A stretch of 64,000 nt of DNA from NCBI RefSeq assembly GCF_947496855.1, contig NZ_CANMED010000003.1, forward strand, positions 558,001 to 622,000. The letters are read 5' to 3'. Shown one piece after another: positions 9,735 through 18,369 of the stretch (the stretch's first letter is position 1; the number at the start of each line of letters is the position of its first letter). The position numbers and the translations under genes were made by a program. The notes under the pieces were generated by a model. The model saw only the letters and a list, made by a program, of their open reading frames with translations, was not told where the DNA came from and ran no database searches. The DNA comes from an uncultured Aquimarina sp. (GTDB taxonomy: Bacteria; Bacteroidota; Bacteroidia; Flavobacteriales; Flavobacteriaceae).

Positions 9735-10850
9735 TTAATCTCCATCAGCATCGACAAAATCAACGTTTACCGATATAGCCTGAAGCATATCTACTTTTAG
9801 AAAGACTACATTTTTCTGAAGTTCATCGTATGTATTAAGCATTAGATTATTATTAGTCCGAACCTGTACAGAAAAATCATCGTTTAAGTTACCTGCTGTA
9901 GTTCTTGCCACATTAAACTGATTGTTAATTAAGGTACTTAAATCCTCCTCGTCTTTAATAGTATTGAGGAAATCAAGATATGTCTTTAAACTTTCACCAA
10001 TAGTATTGCTTCCGAAATGTTTTCCATTAAAAAAGTCCTGCAAAGCATTAAAGTTTGCAATAAAAAGTGTTTTTGATAAATCACCTTTATAAATACCCTC
10101 TACTTTATCACTCAAAGGAGTTACAGAAAAAACACCAGCAGGAATACCAATCTTACCAGCTCGTAAATGTTTTTCATAATGAAATATAAAATCGTTGACC
10201 AATTTATCTAATGAACTTGTTGCCGAAGAACCACTATTGTTCACAAAAGAATCTCTATAACCTCCAGTCCAATCATTTAATACCTGTGATGTCATATCAT
10301 CCATTCTGGTAATAAGCTCTATAAGATATGTTTCATAGCTTACACCTGTAGCGGCATCCGTATAGAAACCAACAATAGCATCATCAGAATCAGACAAACC
10401 ATTAATCATATAATCAAATGCTCCAAAACCCTGCTCGTCTTGTTGAGAAATCGAAGTAAGGTCATAAGTTCCTGAAGAAATATTTGCTTCTATATTTGTT
10501 GCATTTACAGGATAAACGTTCATAAAGTTTCTGAAAGATATCTCTTCAGCTTTACCTATCTCAAACAGACTAACAGACTGCCAAGAAATAAATGCTGTCG
10601 ACCAAGCCTGTCTTAAAGAAACCAAAGTAGCTTCATCGGTAGTGTTTATAAAATCAGAAGTAGCTGTTTTTAAAGCTGTCATATCTGTCGAGAAATTTTG
10701 ATATGCAGGAATAATAATATTATCCGCAATATTTTCCAACATTGCTTTTCTGTCAAAATTATCAGTTGTTCCCGCACCATCATCACTCGACGAACAGGCT
10801 GCTACAATAAGAACCAAAATAGCCACTGTTAAAAACCCAAACTTCTTCAT
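9735..10850 (-). CDS. Imelysin-like lipoprotein (peptidase M75 family)
   Basis: A 371-residue lipoprotein with a clear lipobox (LIVAAC, Cys at about residue 19) followed by a flexible SSSDDGAG tether. The helical imelysin fold is indicated by SWSTAFISWQSVSLFEIGKAEE-type helices and by a second repeat after residue ~200. The family's GxHxxE motif is degenerate: the aligned segment reads GFGAFDYMINGL, lacking both the His and the Glu. Imelysin-like proteins (EfeO/IrpA relatives) are implicated in iron binding and uptake at the cell surface. This one is probably surface- or periplasm-anchored and works with the downstream HTTM protein and TonB receptor. Confidence 0.83.
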   Translation of the reverse strand: MKKFGFLTVAILVLIVAACSSSDDGAGTTDNFDRKAMLENIADNIIIPAYQNFSTDMTALKTATSDFINTTDEATLVSLRQAWSTAFISWQSVSLFEIGKAEEISFRNFMNVYPVNATNIEANISSGTYDLTSISQQDEQGFGAFDYMINGLSDSDDAIVGFYTDAATGVSYETYLIELITRMDDMTSQVLNDWTGGYRDSFVNNSGSSATSSLDKLVNDFIFHYEKHLRAGKIGIPAGVFSVTPLSDKVEGIYKGDLSKTLFIANFNALQDFFNGKHFGSNTIGESLKTYLDFLNTIKDEEDLSTLINNQFNVARTTAGNLNDDFSVQVRTNNNLMLNTYDELQKNVVFLKVDMLQAISVNVDFVDADGD

Positions 10851-10857
10851 CTTATTT

Positions 10858-10889
10858 TTATTTATTCTTAATAAATTTTTGCAAATGTA
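10858..10889 (-). promoter_or_regulatory. Possible secondary operator and -7 box upstream of the imelysin gene
   Basis: Positions 10858-10876 resemble the operators flanking the main operon promoter (14 of the first 16 bases match the copy at 12189) and contain the palindrome TTTATT-CTT-AATAAA. Just upstream on the minus strand, 10882-10889 reads TACATTTG, a fit to the Bacteroidota -7 box. No good -33 box is at the right distance. Confidence 0.35.
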
Positions 10890-10955
10890 AAAAAAGAGAA
10901 GAAATTGGTATAATTTCCTACCTCTTTTTTTACATTTTTATACTTTGTTTAATTT

Positions 10956-12179
10956 TTAGCTTCCTGCTTGTGCTACCGTAAAATCAAACTTGGATGCAAT
11001 TGTTTCTGACATAGCATCTAATGTTGCAGGTGTTACATCCCATAAACCATTTGTACCTCCCATTAGATCATCAATTAAACTTTGAACTTCTGTTCTGGTG
11101 AAGTAAGGAGCATTACTATCGGATCTTCTTGTAAACTGTAAACTATAGATAAACCCATACCCTTCTGATAAATCATGAAAAGCACTTGCATAATCAATAA
11201 TGGAAGCCTCTAAAGCTACTTTACCTTGCTGTAAATAATATACTGCTCTTATAGCAATGATTTCAGAAATTTTTTCTCTAATAATAGCCGCTTGCTGGTC
11301 ACGAACTGTATAATTCTTAGCTACAATAGCTGCTCGACCCAATTTGAATGCATTATAGATTTCTTCTGCAATCCCTTCAAAGTCAGTATCACCTTCTACT
11401 CTACCAATGTATTTATTAAGAAAACTATCATCTGCACCAATTGTCGCATTAGGATTTGCAGCATTTACTGAAGCACCATATAAATATCCATAAGCTTCAT
11501 CCCATTTATGCTCCATATTAGTATATGACTTACCATCTACTACAACGCCATTATCATTATTAGCTATATTATCAGCTTCATCAAGAACAGCAGTTCCTAA
11601 ATAGTTGTTTAATGCCTGATCTGTCATTAATCCGCCTATCAAACTTTTTGCGAATGCTTGGTTTAATTCTAATCCTTTGGCATTTACATATCGATTAGAT
11701 CCTCCTCCAGCTTCCTGTAAAACTCCCGAGTTACCAGCAGTAGCAGGTATCGCCCAGTTAGGAAACACCTCATCTATCTGACTTTTAATCCATCCATCAA
11801 AATCTGCTTTGATTGCTGCAGCATCAGTAACATTAGCAGAAAAATAATCTGCACTTGCAGCGGTTTTGCTTCGTACGCTTTTATCAGACAAATTTAAAGC
11901 AGCATCTTCAAAATCATCTGCATTTTCTTGATGATCGAACATTGCATCTATAATTCCTTCAGTACTTGTGTTATCGGTAAATTCACTAATAATCACTTCT
12001 GCCATTGCTATTCTAGTAGTTTGACCACTAAAGCTTACTGTACTTGCTCCATCACGTTGAAATTCATATGTAGCAGGAGATTCTACACCTACTATGGTTG
12101 TATCATCATCCGAAGAGCATGAACCTAAAATAATAGTCCCAGATATACATATAAACTTGATAAGATTTTTGAACTTCAT
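10956..12179 (-). CDS. DUF4856 domain lipoprotein
   Basis: A 407-residue lipoprotein (lipobox ILGSC, Cys at about residue 21; SSDDD tether). It matches the DUF4856 family, with the recurrent TYEFQRDGASTVSFSGQTTR opening, the MEHKWDEAYGYLYG block near residue 225 and the YSLQFTRRSDSNAPYFTRTE block near residue 345. Function is not established, but the family is typically encoded next to imelysin, HTTM and TonB-receptor genes. It is the first gene of the operon, separated from the imelysin gene by 105 bp that may hold a second control site. The start ATG follows the promoter at 12228-12258 with a leader of roughly 40 nt. Confidence 0.8.
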   Translation of the reverse strand: MKFKNLIKFICISGTIILGSCSSDDDTTIVGVESPATYEFQRDGASTVSFSGQTTRIAMAEVIISEFTDNTSTEGIIDAMFDHQENADDFEDAALNLSDKSVRSKTAASADYFSANVTDAAAIKADFDGWIKSQIDEVFPNWAIPATAGNSGVLQEAGGGSNRYVNAKGLELNQAFAKSLIGGLMTDQALNNYLGTAVLDEADNIANNDNGVVVDGKSYTNMEHKWDEAYGYLYGASVNAANPNATIGADDSFLNKYIGRVEGDTDFEGIAEEIYNAFKLGRAAIVAKNYTVRDQQAAIIREKISEIIAIRAVYYLQQGKVALEASIIDYASAFHDLSEGYGFIYSLQFTRRSDSNAPYFTRTEVQSLIDDLMGGTNGLWDVTPATLDAMSETIASKFDFTVAQAGS

Positions 12180-12188
12180 GAGTATTTT

Positions 12189-12210
12189 TTATTTAGACTT
12201 AATATAAATA
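12189..12210. promoter_or_regulatory. Operator-like element, promoter-proximal arm
   Basis: A 22-nt AT-rich sequence that is the reverse complement of 12262-12283 with a single mismatch. It carries the imperfect palindrome TATTTA...TAAATA, the kind of symmetry seen in Fur-type sites. It lies just downstream of the predicted transcription start of the DUF4856 operon. Confidence 0.6.
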
Positions 12211-12227
12211 GTTTTTTATTTTGAGTG

Positions 12228-12258
12228 CAAATATATGTATCAAAACATATTTTACAAA
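12228..12258 (-). promoter_or_regulatory. Promoter of the DUF4856-imelysin-HTTM-TonB receptor operon
   Basis: On the minus strand TTTG (12258-12255) is followed by exactly 19 nt and then TATATTTG (12235-12228). This is a perfect match to the Bacteroidota primary promoter TTTG-N19-TAnnTTTG. It is centred between two mirror-image operator-like sequences. Confidence 0.8.
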
Positions 12259-12261
12259 CTT

Positions 12262-12283
12262 TATTTATATTAAATCTAAATAA
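12262..12283. promoter_or_regulatory. Operator-like element, promoter-distal arm
   Basis: Mirror copy (21 of 22 bases) of 12189-12210, placed immediately upstream of the -33 box. Together the two sites bracket the promoter, suited to a dimeric repressor such as Fur. The regulator's identity is inferred, not shown. Confidence 0.6.
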
Positions 12284-12434
12284 AATTAAATTTAACATTG
12301 AAGCAAACTGGAAGTAACTAATGTTAGCTCGTCTAAAACATTTATAGAAACATAGTAAACAATCAGTTACAACTTATGGCTAGTATTTATGAGATTTACC
12401 ATTCAGAAATGCACTTTTTTCTAAGCTCTTTTGT

Positions 12435-12810
12435 CTAATTAACAAGTAATTCCATTTCTTCTTTTTCTAGATTCTCATGTATCCAGATATAAGATGAAAG
12501 CAGCATTTCTCCTTCCTCTACTTCCTCTACTTCTTCAATTAACTCTTCTAATTCATGACCTTTCTTTTTATTGAATACTGTCCTCAATCAAACACATTAA
12601 AATGCTATTTCCGAATACTAGGGATAAATTGTTTGATTGCTATGACAGTCATAAAGATTACTTTTAAATATCTCTTTTATTTCCGGAGCAGGCTTTGTTT
12701 CATTTTCAAAATAAGCAACAGATTCATAACAGGATTTATTCTTATCTAGTCTAATAAATTGTACAATTACTACTAACAACAATAGTCCTATTTTTCAAAA
12801 TGTTTTTCAT
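12435..12810 (-). pseudogene. Decayed haem-binding-domain protein gene
   Basis: Minus-strand translation, with frameshifts and in-frame stops, recovers a recognisable PF14376-type haem-binding protein. ATG (12810) gives MKNIL, and a shifted frame then gives LLLLVVIVQFIRLDKN, a signal/membrane anchor. Next are APEIKEIFKSNLYDCHSNQT, then IYP, a TAG where the family has Trp, and YSEIAF. Further along, another frame gives the characteristic acidic tail HELEELIEEVEE...GEMLLSSYIWIHENLE up to a TAG at 12435. The first Cys of the CxxCH motif is lost (LYDCH). Intact relatives are small exported cytochrome-like proteins. The 64-codon plus-strand frame at 12555-12749 is an artefact of this decay. Confidence 0.72.
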
Positions 12811-12826
12811 TTTATGAATCTATCTT

Positions 12827-13693
12827 TTAATGATACTTAGTAAATATTTTGGTCGCCTCGTTATGAGAAGATTCGAAGCTCATCATTCTAACATTAGTAT
12901 CTGCTTTTGCAGTTGTAAAATAGGAAAGCATACGCTCAGTTGGCATATTACCGGTTAACTCATCCTTTGCCATTGGACATCCACCAAATCCTTGTATTGC
13001 CCCATCAAATCTTCTACAACCTGCTTTATAAGCAGCATCTACTTTTTCATGCCAGCTAGTAGGAGTTGTATGCAAATGTGCTCCGAATTCTATCTCTGGA
13101 TATTTGGGGATCAAGTTAGCATATAAGTACTCTATAATCTCAGGATTGGATGTCCCAACAGTATCAGAAAGCGATAAAATCTTCACTCCCATAGTATTTA
13201 ACCTCTCTGTCCAATCACCTACAATCTCTACATCCCAAGGATCTCCATAAGGATTACCAAAACCCATGGAAAGATATGCTACTACTTCTTTATTAGATCT
13301 ATCAGCAATATTGAGAATTTCTTGCAAAGTTTCTACAGATTCTGCAATCGTCTTGTGTGTATTACGCATCTGGAAATTCTCAGAAATCGAAAAAGGATAC
13401 CCTAAATAATCAATTTCTTTATGCTGCACTGCATCATTCGCTCCACGAACATTGGCTATAATAGCCAATAGTTTACTTTCAGTTATCGACAAATCTAACT
13501 TCGATAAAACTTCGGCCGTATCCACCATTTGCGGAATAGCTTTAGGAGATACAAAACTACCAAAATCTATCGTATCAAATCCACAACGCAAAAGCGATTG
13601 GATATATTGAACTTTTTTTTCGGTAGGAATAAAGTCCTTAATGCCTTGCATAGCATCTCTCGGGCATTCAATGATTTTTACTTTTTCAGCCAT
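12827..13693 (-). CDS. Hydroxymethylglutaryl-CoA lyase
   Basis: 288 residues, the usual length for bacterial HMG-CoA lyase (EC 4.1.3.4), which cleaves HMG-CoA to acetyl-CoA and acetoacetate in leucine degradation. Visible motifs are the N-terminal ECPRDAMQGIKDFIPTEKK (catalytic Arg-Asp pair), the metal-binding GAHLHTT (HxH), and GFGGCPMAKDELTGN carrying the active-site Cys loop. It is a TIM-barrel cytosolic enzyme. A leucine dehydrogenase is encoded in the same window at 21235-22329, consistent with branched-chain amino-acid catabolism, though the two are not in one operon. The gene symbol (mvaB/hmgL) varies between organisms, so it is left empty. Confidence 0.88.
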   Translation of the reverse strand: MAEKVKIIECPRDAMQGIKDFIPTEKKVQYIQSLLRCGFDTIDFGSFVSPKAIPQMVDTAEVLSKLDLSITESKLLAIIANVRGANDAVQHKEIDYLGYPFSISENFQMRNTHKTIAESVETLQEILNIADRSNKEVVAYLSMGFGNPYGDPWDVEIVGDWTERLNTMGVKILSLSDTVGTSNPEIIEYLYANLIPKYPEIEFGAHLHTTPTSWHEKVDAAYKAGCRRFDGAIQGFGGCPMAKDELTGNMPTERMLSYFTTAKADTNVRMMSFESSHNEATKIFTKYH

Positions 13694-13738
13694 TTACAAG
13701 CGTCTATCTAAAGGAAATTTAATTAAGAGTATAAAAAT

Positions 13739-13769
13739 ATGATTATTTTTCAGAAAAGAGAATAAAAAA
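13739..13769. repeat. Left copy of 31-bp direct repeat (relic of LysE gene 3' end)
   Basis: This stretch matches 14160-14190 at 29 of 31 positions in the same orientation. The right copy is the true 3' end of the LysE gene. Read on the minus strand the left copy still spells FILFSEK and a stop, exactly the last residues of LysE. The two copies bracket the small peptide gene at 13914-14084. Confidence 0.75.
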
Positions 13770-13854
13770 TTTCATAGTAAAAATCACCATTACCGAACTA
13801 TTTAAAAAAAAAGGTTTTTTTGATAGTAACATTTTACTTTTCGCGGAACAGGTA

Positions 13855-13866
13855 TATAAAGATTCA
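13855..13866 (+). promoter_or_regulatory. Upstream element of the small peptide gene
   Basis: TATAAAGATTCA here matches the upstream element of the lanthipeptide-like gene (TATAAATGTTCA, 41823-41834) at 10 of 12 positions. An AGTAACA box lies at 13825, as at 44912 upstream of the other double-glycine peptide. Spacing differs, so shared control is suggestive only. Confidence 0.35.
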
Positions 13867-13913
13867 ATATTCGAATCTTTAAAACATTTATTAATAATTT
13901 TAAAAAAAAAATC

Positions 13914-14084
13914 ATGTTAAAAAACATTTTAAATTTAGAAGGAGTACAAAAATTAAGTTTGGAAAATTTAATTTCTTTAAAAGGTGGTAGCCAACTTCCT
14001 TGTGGTGATCATGCAGGTAGATGGGTTTGGCATCAAGGAAGTTATGTTTGCGAAGAATCTATTGATCCTAATACAGATCAATAA
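13914..14084 (+). CDS. Small double-glycine leader peptide (bacteriocin/RiPP-like)
   Basis: A 56-residue peptide. The leader begins MLKNILNLEGVQKLS and ends in LKGG at residue 25, a classic double-glycine cleavage site for C39-type peptidase exporters. The predicted 31-residue mature part starts SQLPCGDHAG and contains two cysteines (residues 30 and 46) and two Trp, so a single disulfide or thioether is possible. The first 24 coding bases are identical to those of the peptide gene at 44997, so the two are recent paralogues. A strong terminator follows at 14114-14146, making a self-contained monocistronic cassette. No exporter or modifying enzyme is adjacent, although the neighbouring LysE is an unrelated exporter. 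Its role as bacteriocin, signal or effector is unknown. Confidence 0.72.
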   Translation: MLKNILNLEGVQKLSLENLISLKGGSQLPCGDHAGRWVWHQGSYVCEESIDPNTDQ

Positions 14085-14113
14085 ACCTTTTGTTAGTTTG
14101 AACTAAATTTTAA

Positions 14114-14146
14114 AAAAGGTTGTCTAAAAAAAACAGACAACCTTTT
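14114..14146. terminator. Terminator of the small peptide gene (bidirectional)
   Basis: A 12-bp perfect stem AAAAGGTTGTCT / AGACAACCTTTT with a 9-nt loop. It lies between the peptide gene (+) and the LysE gene (-). Confidence 0.8.
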
Positions 14147-14159
14147 CTAGCTCTTTAAG

Positions 14160-14190
14160 TATGATTATTTTTCAGAAAATAGGATAAAAA
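14160..14190. repeat. Right copy of 31-bp direct repeat (LysE gene 3' end)
   Basis: This is the authentic 3' end of the LysE gene plus its stop codon, duplicated at 13739-13769 with two mismatches on the far side of the peptide cassette. Confidence 0.75.
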
Positions 14191-14791
14191 CTCCGATTCC
14201 GATAAAGACAATAATTTGTAACCATTTTAGAAACATACCTATGCTAGAGTTATGCTTAATAAAATCTGAGAGATATCCTGCGGAAATAGCTATTAAACTA
14301 AACACTAAAAGAGACACTCCCATAAATAAAAAACCTAAAACATAAAACTGTGTTACACTACTTAACTCTTCGCTAAATAAAAACCCAGGAAAGAAAGCCA
14401 AAAAGAATATAGATACTTTAGGATTTAATACATTCATAATAAACCCTTGTCTAAATAATTGCGATAAACTTTTTTTTTCCACGGTATCAGCCGAAAGTTG
14501 TATCGCCCCACTATTTTTCCATACTTTATATGCTAAAAAAAATAAATATAGAGCCCCTAATAGTTTTATAACAAAAAATAACACTTCGCTTTGTTGTATG
14601 ATAGTAGATACTCCGAAAGCTACTAATGTAGTATGCACCAAACAACCAGATATTAAACCAGCTACTGTTGCAAGGCCATATTTTTTGCCATTGACAATAC
14701 TTTGCATCAATACATAAATATTATCTGGCCCTGGAGAAATAGATAAAATCAGAGTAGCGATTATGAAAGTGTATAAGATTTCAAAATTCAT
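14165..14791 (-). CDS. LysE family translocator
   Basis: 208 residues with six hydrophobic segments. The family signature SISPGPDNIYVLMQS lies near residue 18, followed by GLISGCLVHTTLVAFGVS. LysE/RhtB proteins export amino acids and related small metabolites across the inner membrane; the substrate cannot be told from sequence. The gene is monocistronic and shares a terminator region with the convergent small peptide gene. Its last ten codons are duplicated about 420 bp away on the other side of that peptide gene. Confidence 0.87.
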   Translation of the reverse strand: MNFEILYTFIIATLILSISPGPDNIYVLMQSIVNGKKYGLATVAGLISGCLVHTTLVAFGVSTIIQQSEVLFFVIKLLGALYLFFLAYKVWKNSGAIQLSADTVEKKSLSQLFRQGFIMNVLNPKVSIFFLAFFPGFLFSEELSSVTQFYVLGFLFMGVSLLVFSLIAISAGYLSDFIKHNSSIGMFLKWLQIIVFIGIGVFILFSEK

Positions 14792-14953
14792 CCTTCTTTT
14801 TTGTAAGGTTTTGTATAAACGACCGACTGCCCAAAAGTATACATATCATTTTAAAACCAGTTCATAATAAATTATTATTGAATAATTAGGGTTATTCTTC
14901 ATTCAACTGTTTAAAATATATAATACAAATTAAGATAACCAACAACCACACAA

Positions 14954-15862
14954 ATGAAAAAACTTATTCTAAAAACTACACTATTATTCTTTTCACTAGC
15001 AACATTTGGTCAAACAACAGCCACATACGATATTATTTTCACCAGTAATTGGGAAGCTCATGGCACATTACCTGGCAATGCACATTTTACTGAATTAGTA
15101 GGCGCTGCACATAATAGTAATGTTACTTTTCTGGAAATGGGAGGTTTAGCCACTGCTGGCATAGAACAAGTTGCGGAAACTGGTGCTTTCGGTACTTTTA
15201 ACTCAGAAATTACGAGTGCAATAAACGCTAATAATGCGGATCAATTTATTGAAGGGCCAAGTTTATTTTTCAATGGGTCTAGCAGAACTATCACGATAAG
15301 TGATATTACTATAAGTTCGGACTACCCCCTGATTAGCCTTGCCTCTATGATTGCCCCAAGTCCAGATTGGATGATTGCTGTAAATAGTGTTTCCCTATTA
15401 GATAACGGAGGACAATGGATTTCTGAAATTACATTGGATCTCTATGCATATGATGGAGGAACTGAAAACGGAACCGGTTATAGCTTAAATAACACTGCTA
15501 CAGTTCCTCAGGAAACAATATCTAGCTTGCAGGGAATTGCTCCTTTTTCATCTGAAAAAATTGGAACTATTGTTTTTACACAAAAACAACTTAACCTACA
15601 AGATTTTGACAATACAAAAGATGCTATTACGATTTCTCCTAATCCAAGCAGTGGAAACATATCGATATCATCTTCAAAGGCAGCTACCATAAAAGAAATA
15701 CAGGTTTATAATGTTTTAGGAAAAAAAGTAAGAGGTTATGATTTTAGAGAAAGTAACACAAATATTAACTTAGACCTCACCAATCTTAATTCTGGAATTT
15801 ATTTAGTAAGACTTCATACCAACCTTGGAAAAACTGAAACTCAAAAAATAATCTTAAGATAG
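14954..15862 (+). CDS. Spondin-domain protein with T9SS type A sorting tail
   Basis: 302 residues. A signal peptide (1-19, ending ATFGQ) is followed by a spondin_N domain (about 22-200): TYDIIFTSNWEAHGTLPGNA, the conserved HFTELVGAAHNSNVTF, and PSPDWMIAVNSVSLLDNGGQ. The final ~80 residues are a type IX secretion sorting domain (ISPNPSSGNISI, then EIQVYNVLGKKV, NLNSGIYLVRL and a basic end ILR). The protein should cross the outer membrane through T9SS and be released or surface-anchored. Bacterial spondin-N domains are thought to mediate adhesion, but the ligand is unknown. The gene runs convergent with pyrD, with only 6 bp between stop codons. Confidence 0.87.
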   Translation: MKKLILKTTLLFFSLATFGQTTATYDIIFTSNWEAHGTLPGNAHFTELVGAAHNSNVTFLEMGGLATAGIEQVAETGAFGTFNSEITSAINANNADQFIEGPSLFFNGSSRTITISDITISSDYPLISLASMIAPSPDWMIAVNSVSLLDNGGQWISEITLDLYAYDGGTENGTGYSLNNTATVPQETISSLQGIAPFSSEKIGTIVFTQKQLNLQDFDNTKDAITISPNPSSGNISISSSKAATIKEIQVYNVLGKKVRGYDFRESNTNINLDLTNLNSGIYLVRLHTNLGKTETQKIILR

Positions 15863-15868
15863 TTTATT

Positions 15869-16906
15869 TTATAATCCTTTTTTGATTATTTCTTTATTAA
15901 TATCCTTAATCAATTTTGGCCCTTCATAAATAAAGCCTGTGTATAATTGGACAAGGCTTGCTCCTGCTTCTAATTTCTCTATCGCATCAGTAGCACTATG
16001 AATACCTCCTACTCCAATAATAGGAAAAGCTTTATTGCTTTTTTCTGACAAATATTTGATAACTGATGTGCTTCTGTTTTTTATAGGTTGGCCACTTAAA
16101 CCTCCATTACCTATAACATCTAACTGCTCTTTTGAAGCTTTCAAACCTTCTCTAAACGTAGAAGTATTACTAGCGATAACACCGTCTAATTTAGTTACAT
16201 TAACCAGCTCTATAATTTCATCAAGCTGACTATTATTTAAATCCGGTGCAATTTTTAATACAATAGGTTTTTGTGTATTGTTTGCATTATTTACTTCTTG
16301 CACAGCACTAATCAACTCTAATAAATAATCTTTATCATTTAACTTAGCGTGGCTACTAACATTAGGACAGCTGACATTAAGGACAAAATAATCTACATAA
16401 GGATGTAAAGCATTAAAACACTCCAAATAATCTCTGGTATAATCCTCTGGGGCAGTATCCGTATTTTTTCCAATATTACCACCAATAATGAGCTTTCCTT
16501 TATTTTTTTTTAGCTGTTCGATTGCAGCTTCTAGACCTTCATTATTAAACCCCATTCTATTAATAATTGCGCTATCCTCTTTTAGTCTAAACAATCTTTT
16601 CTTAGGGTTTCCTTCTTGTCCTCTTGGGGTTACAGTACCTATTTCAATAAATCCAAAACCAAAATTCCCTAATTCATTATAAAGTATTGCATTTTTATCA
16701 AATCCTGCAGCAAGTCCAACCGGATTCTTAAATTTTAACCCAAAAACCTCACGCTCTAATACTGGGTTTTTCACAAGATATAAACTTCTAAAAATTGATG
16801 AGAAGAAAGGTATTTTAGACATAATCCTTATCATTCTAAACGTGAAGTGATGCACTGTTTCAGGATCATATTTGAATAAAATTGGACGGACAAGCGATTT
16901 ATACAT
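15869..16906 (-). CDS. pyrD: Dihydroorotate dehydrogenase (quinone), class 2
   Basis: 345 residues, normal for class 2 enzymes, which oxidise dihydroorotate to orotate with quinone in pyrimidine synthesis at the inner membrane. The N-terminal amphipathic membrane-binding part ([21 protein letters not shown]) is the mark of class 2. The FMN barrel follows, with [43 protein letters not shown] (catalytic Ser in the NVSCPN loop), VIASNTS and the FMN-phosphate loop GVGGI. It is separated from pepT by 100 bp of divergent promoter DNA. Confidence 0.95.
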   Translation of the reverse strand: MYKSLVRPILFKYDPETVHHFTFRMIRIMSKIPFFSSIFRSLYLVKNPVLEREVFGLKFKNPVGLAAGFDKNAILYNELGNFGFGFIEIGTVTPRGQEGNPKKRLFRLKEDSAIINRMGFNNEGLEAAIEQLKKNKGKLIIGGNIGKNTDTAPEDYTRDYLECFNALHPYVDYFVLNVSCPNVSSHAKLNDKDYLLELISAVQEVNNANNTQKPIVLKIAPDLNNSQLDEIIELVNVTKLDGVIASNTSTFREGLKASKEQLDVIGNGGLSGQPIKNRSTSVIKYLSEKSNKAFPIIGVGGIHSATDAIEKLEAGASLVQLYTGFIYEGPKLIKDINKEIIKKGL

Positions 16907-16970
16907 TGAAAGATTCTTTTGCAGTGCAAAAATAAGTCTTAGTAGTTTCTAATAAAAGTGTATGAATGTG

Positions 16971-16978
16971 TATTTTTG
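16971..16978 (+). promoter_or_regulatory. Candidate -7 box of pepT
   Basis: TATTTTTG fits the Bacteroidota -7 consensus TAnnTTTG and lies 29 bp before the pepT ATG. The -33 region (TTTC at 16946) is weak and badly spaced. Confidence 0.4.
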
Positions 16979-17006
16979 AAATCTTCAAGATTAAAAACTC
17001 ATCGCT

Positions 17007-18242
17007 ATGATTCCAAAAAAACACATTATTGAAAGATTTGTAAGTTATGTAACCATAGATACCGAAAGTGACCCAAATAGTGACACAACACCAAGCACAA
17101 AAAAACAATGGGATCTTGCAAATAAATTAGTAGAAGAGTTAAAATCAATCGGTCTGGACGAAGTTACTATTGATGAAAATGCCTATATCATGGCAACATT
17201 ACCTTCAAATGTAGATCACGATGTACCAACAATTGGTTTTATATCCCATTTTGATACTACTCCTGATTTTACAGGTGCAAATGTGAATCCACAAATTATT
17301 GAATCCTATGACGGTAAAGATATTATCCTTAACAGAAAAGAGAATATCATCTTGTCTCCGGATTATTTTGAAGATCTAAAATTATATAAGGGACAAACTT
17401 TAATTACTACGGACGGAACTACACTTCTTGGAGCAGATGATAAAGCTGGTATTGCCGAAATTATTTCGGCGATGGAATATCTTGTTCAACACCCTGAAAT
17501 TAAACACGGAAAGGTCCGTATCGGTTTTACTCCAGATGAAGAAATTGGTAGAGGAGCTCATAAATTTGATGTTAAAAAGTTTGGAGCCGAATGGGCTTAC
17601 ACTATGGATGGCAGTCAGATTGGAGAACTAGAATATGAAAATTTTAATGCTGCTGGTGCTGTGGTTACCATAAAAGGTAAAATAGTACATCCAGGATATG
17701 CAAAAGGAAAAATGATTAATAGCATGTATATAGCACAGGATTTTATCAATTCTCTGCCCAGATTAGAAACTCCGGAACACACTAGCGATCGTGAAGGCTT
17801 TTTTCATTTACACACTATGAAGGGAGAGGTAGAAGAAACTAAACTAGAATACATTATAAGAGATCACGATAAAGAACATTTTGAAGCTCGTAAAGAGATG
17901 ATGATTAAACTTACAAGCGAACTAAATAAACAATACGGAAAAGATACAGTTACTACTTATATTAACGATCAGTACTACAATATGAAGGAAAAGGTGGAAC
18001 CTGTAATTCATATTGTAGCTATTGCAGAAGAAGCCATGAAAGAGTTAGGCATTACTCCTCTTATTAAACCAATTCGTGGTGGTACAGATGGCTCACAATT
18101 AAGCTATATGGGACTACCCTGTCCTAATATATTTGCTGGCGGACATAATTTTCATGGAAGATATGAGTACGTACCCGTAGAAAGTATGATTAAAGCTGTA
18201 GAAGTGATTGTTAAGATTGCAGAATTGACTGCCAAAAAATAA
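17007..18242 (+). CDS. pepT: Peptidase T (tripeptide aminopeptidase)
   Basis: 411 residues, a cytosolic M20B dinuclear-zinc peptidase that removes N-terminal residues from tripeptides. Ligand motifs are visible: [12 protein letters not shown] (His ligand), [14 protein letters not shown] (bridging Asp), [12 protein letters not shown] (Glu pair) and the late [18 protein letters not shown] with the final His. [17 protein letters not shown] is the family's substrate-side block. Start: ATG at 17007, which begins [20 protein letters not shown] as in other PepT proteins. The gene is monocistronic. Confidence 0.95.
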   Translation: MIPKKHIIERFVSYVTIDTESDPNSDTTPSTKKQWDLANKLVEELKSIGLDEVTIDENAYIMATLPSNVDHDVPTIGFISHFDTTPDFTGANVNPQIIESYDGKDIILNRKENIILSPDYFEDLKLYKGQTLITTDGTTLLGADDKAGIAEIISAMEYLVQHPEIKHGKVRIGFTPDEEIGRGAHKFDVKKFGAEWAYTMDGSQIGELEYENFNAAGAVVTIKGKIVHPGYAKGKMINSMYIAQDFINSLPRLETPEHTSDREGFFHLHTMKGEVEETKLEYIIRDHDKEHFEARKEMMIKLTSELNKQYGKDTVTTYINDQYYNMKEKVEPVIHIVAIAEEAMKELGITPLIKPIRGGTDGSQLSYMGLPCPNIFAGGHNFHGRYEYVPVESMIKAVEVIVKIAELTAKK

Positions 18243-18369
18243 TTTACAATTCATCGATAATTATTTCAGTTTAACGATTTTCTATATTTTTATTATTTAA
18301 CAAGAAATATATCGCCGTTTATATAATAGTAGATTTATGTGATAAAATTTAATCACTAAAAAACACATT

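Noticed and set aside
12555-12749. 64-codon plus-strand open frame
   Set aside because: It lies antisense within the decayed haem-binding gene, has no ribosome-binding or family signal, and is rich in Phe/Ile as expected of a chance AT-rich frame.
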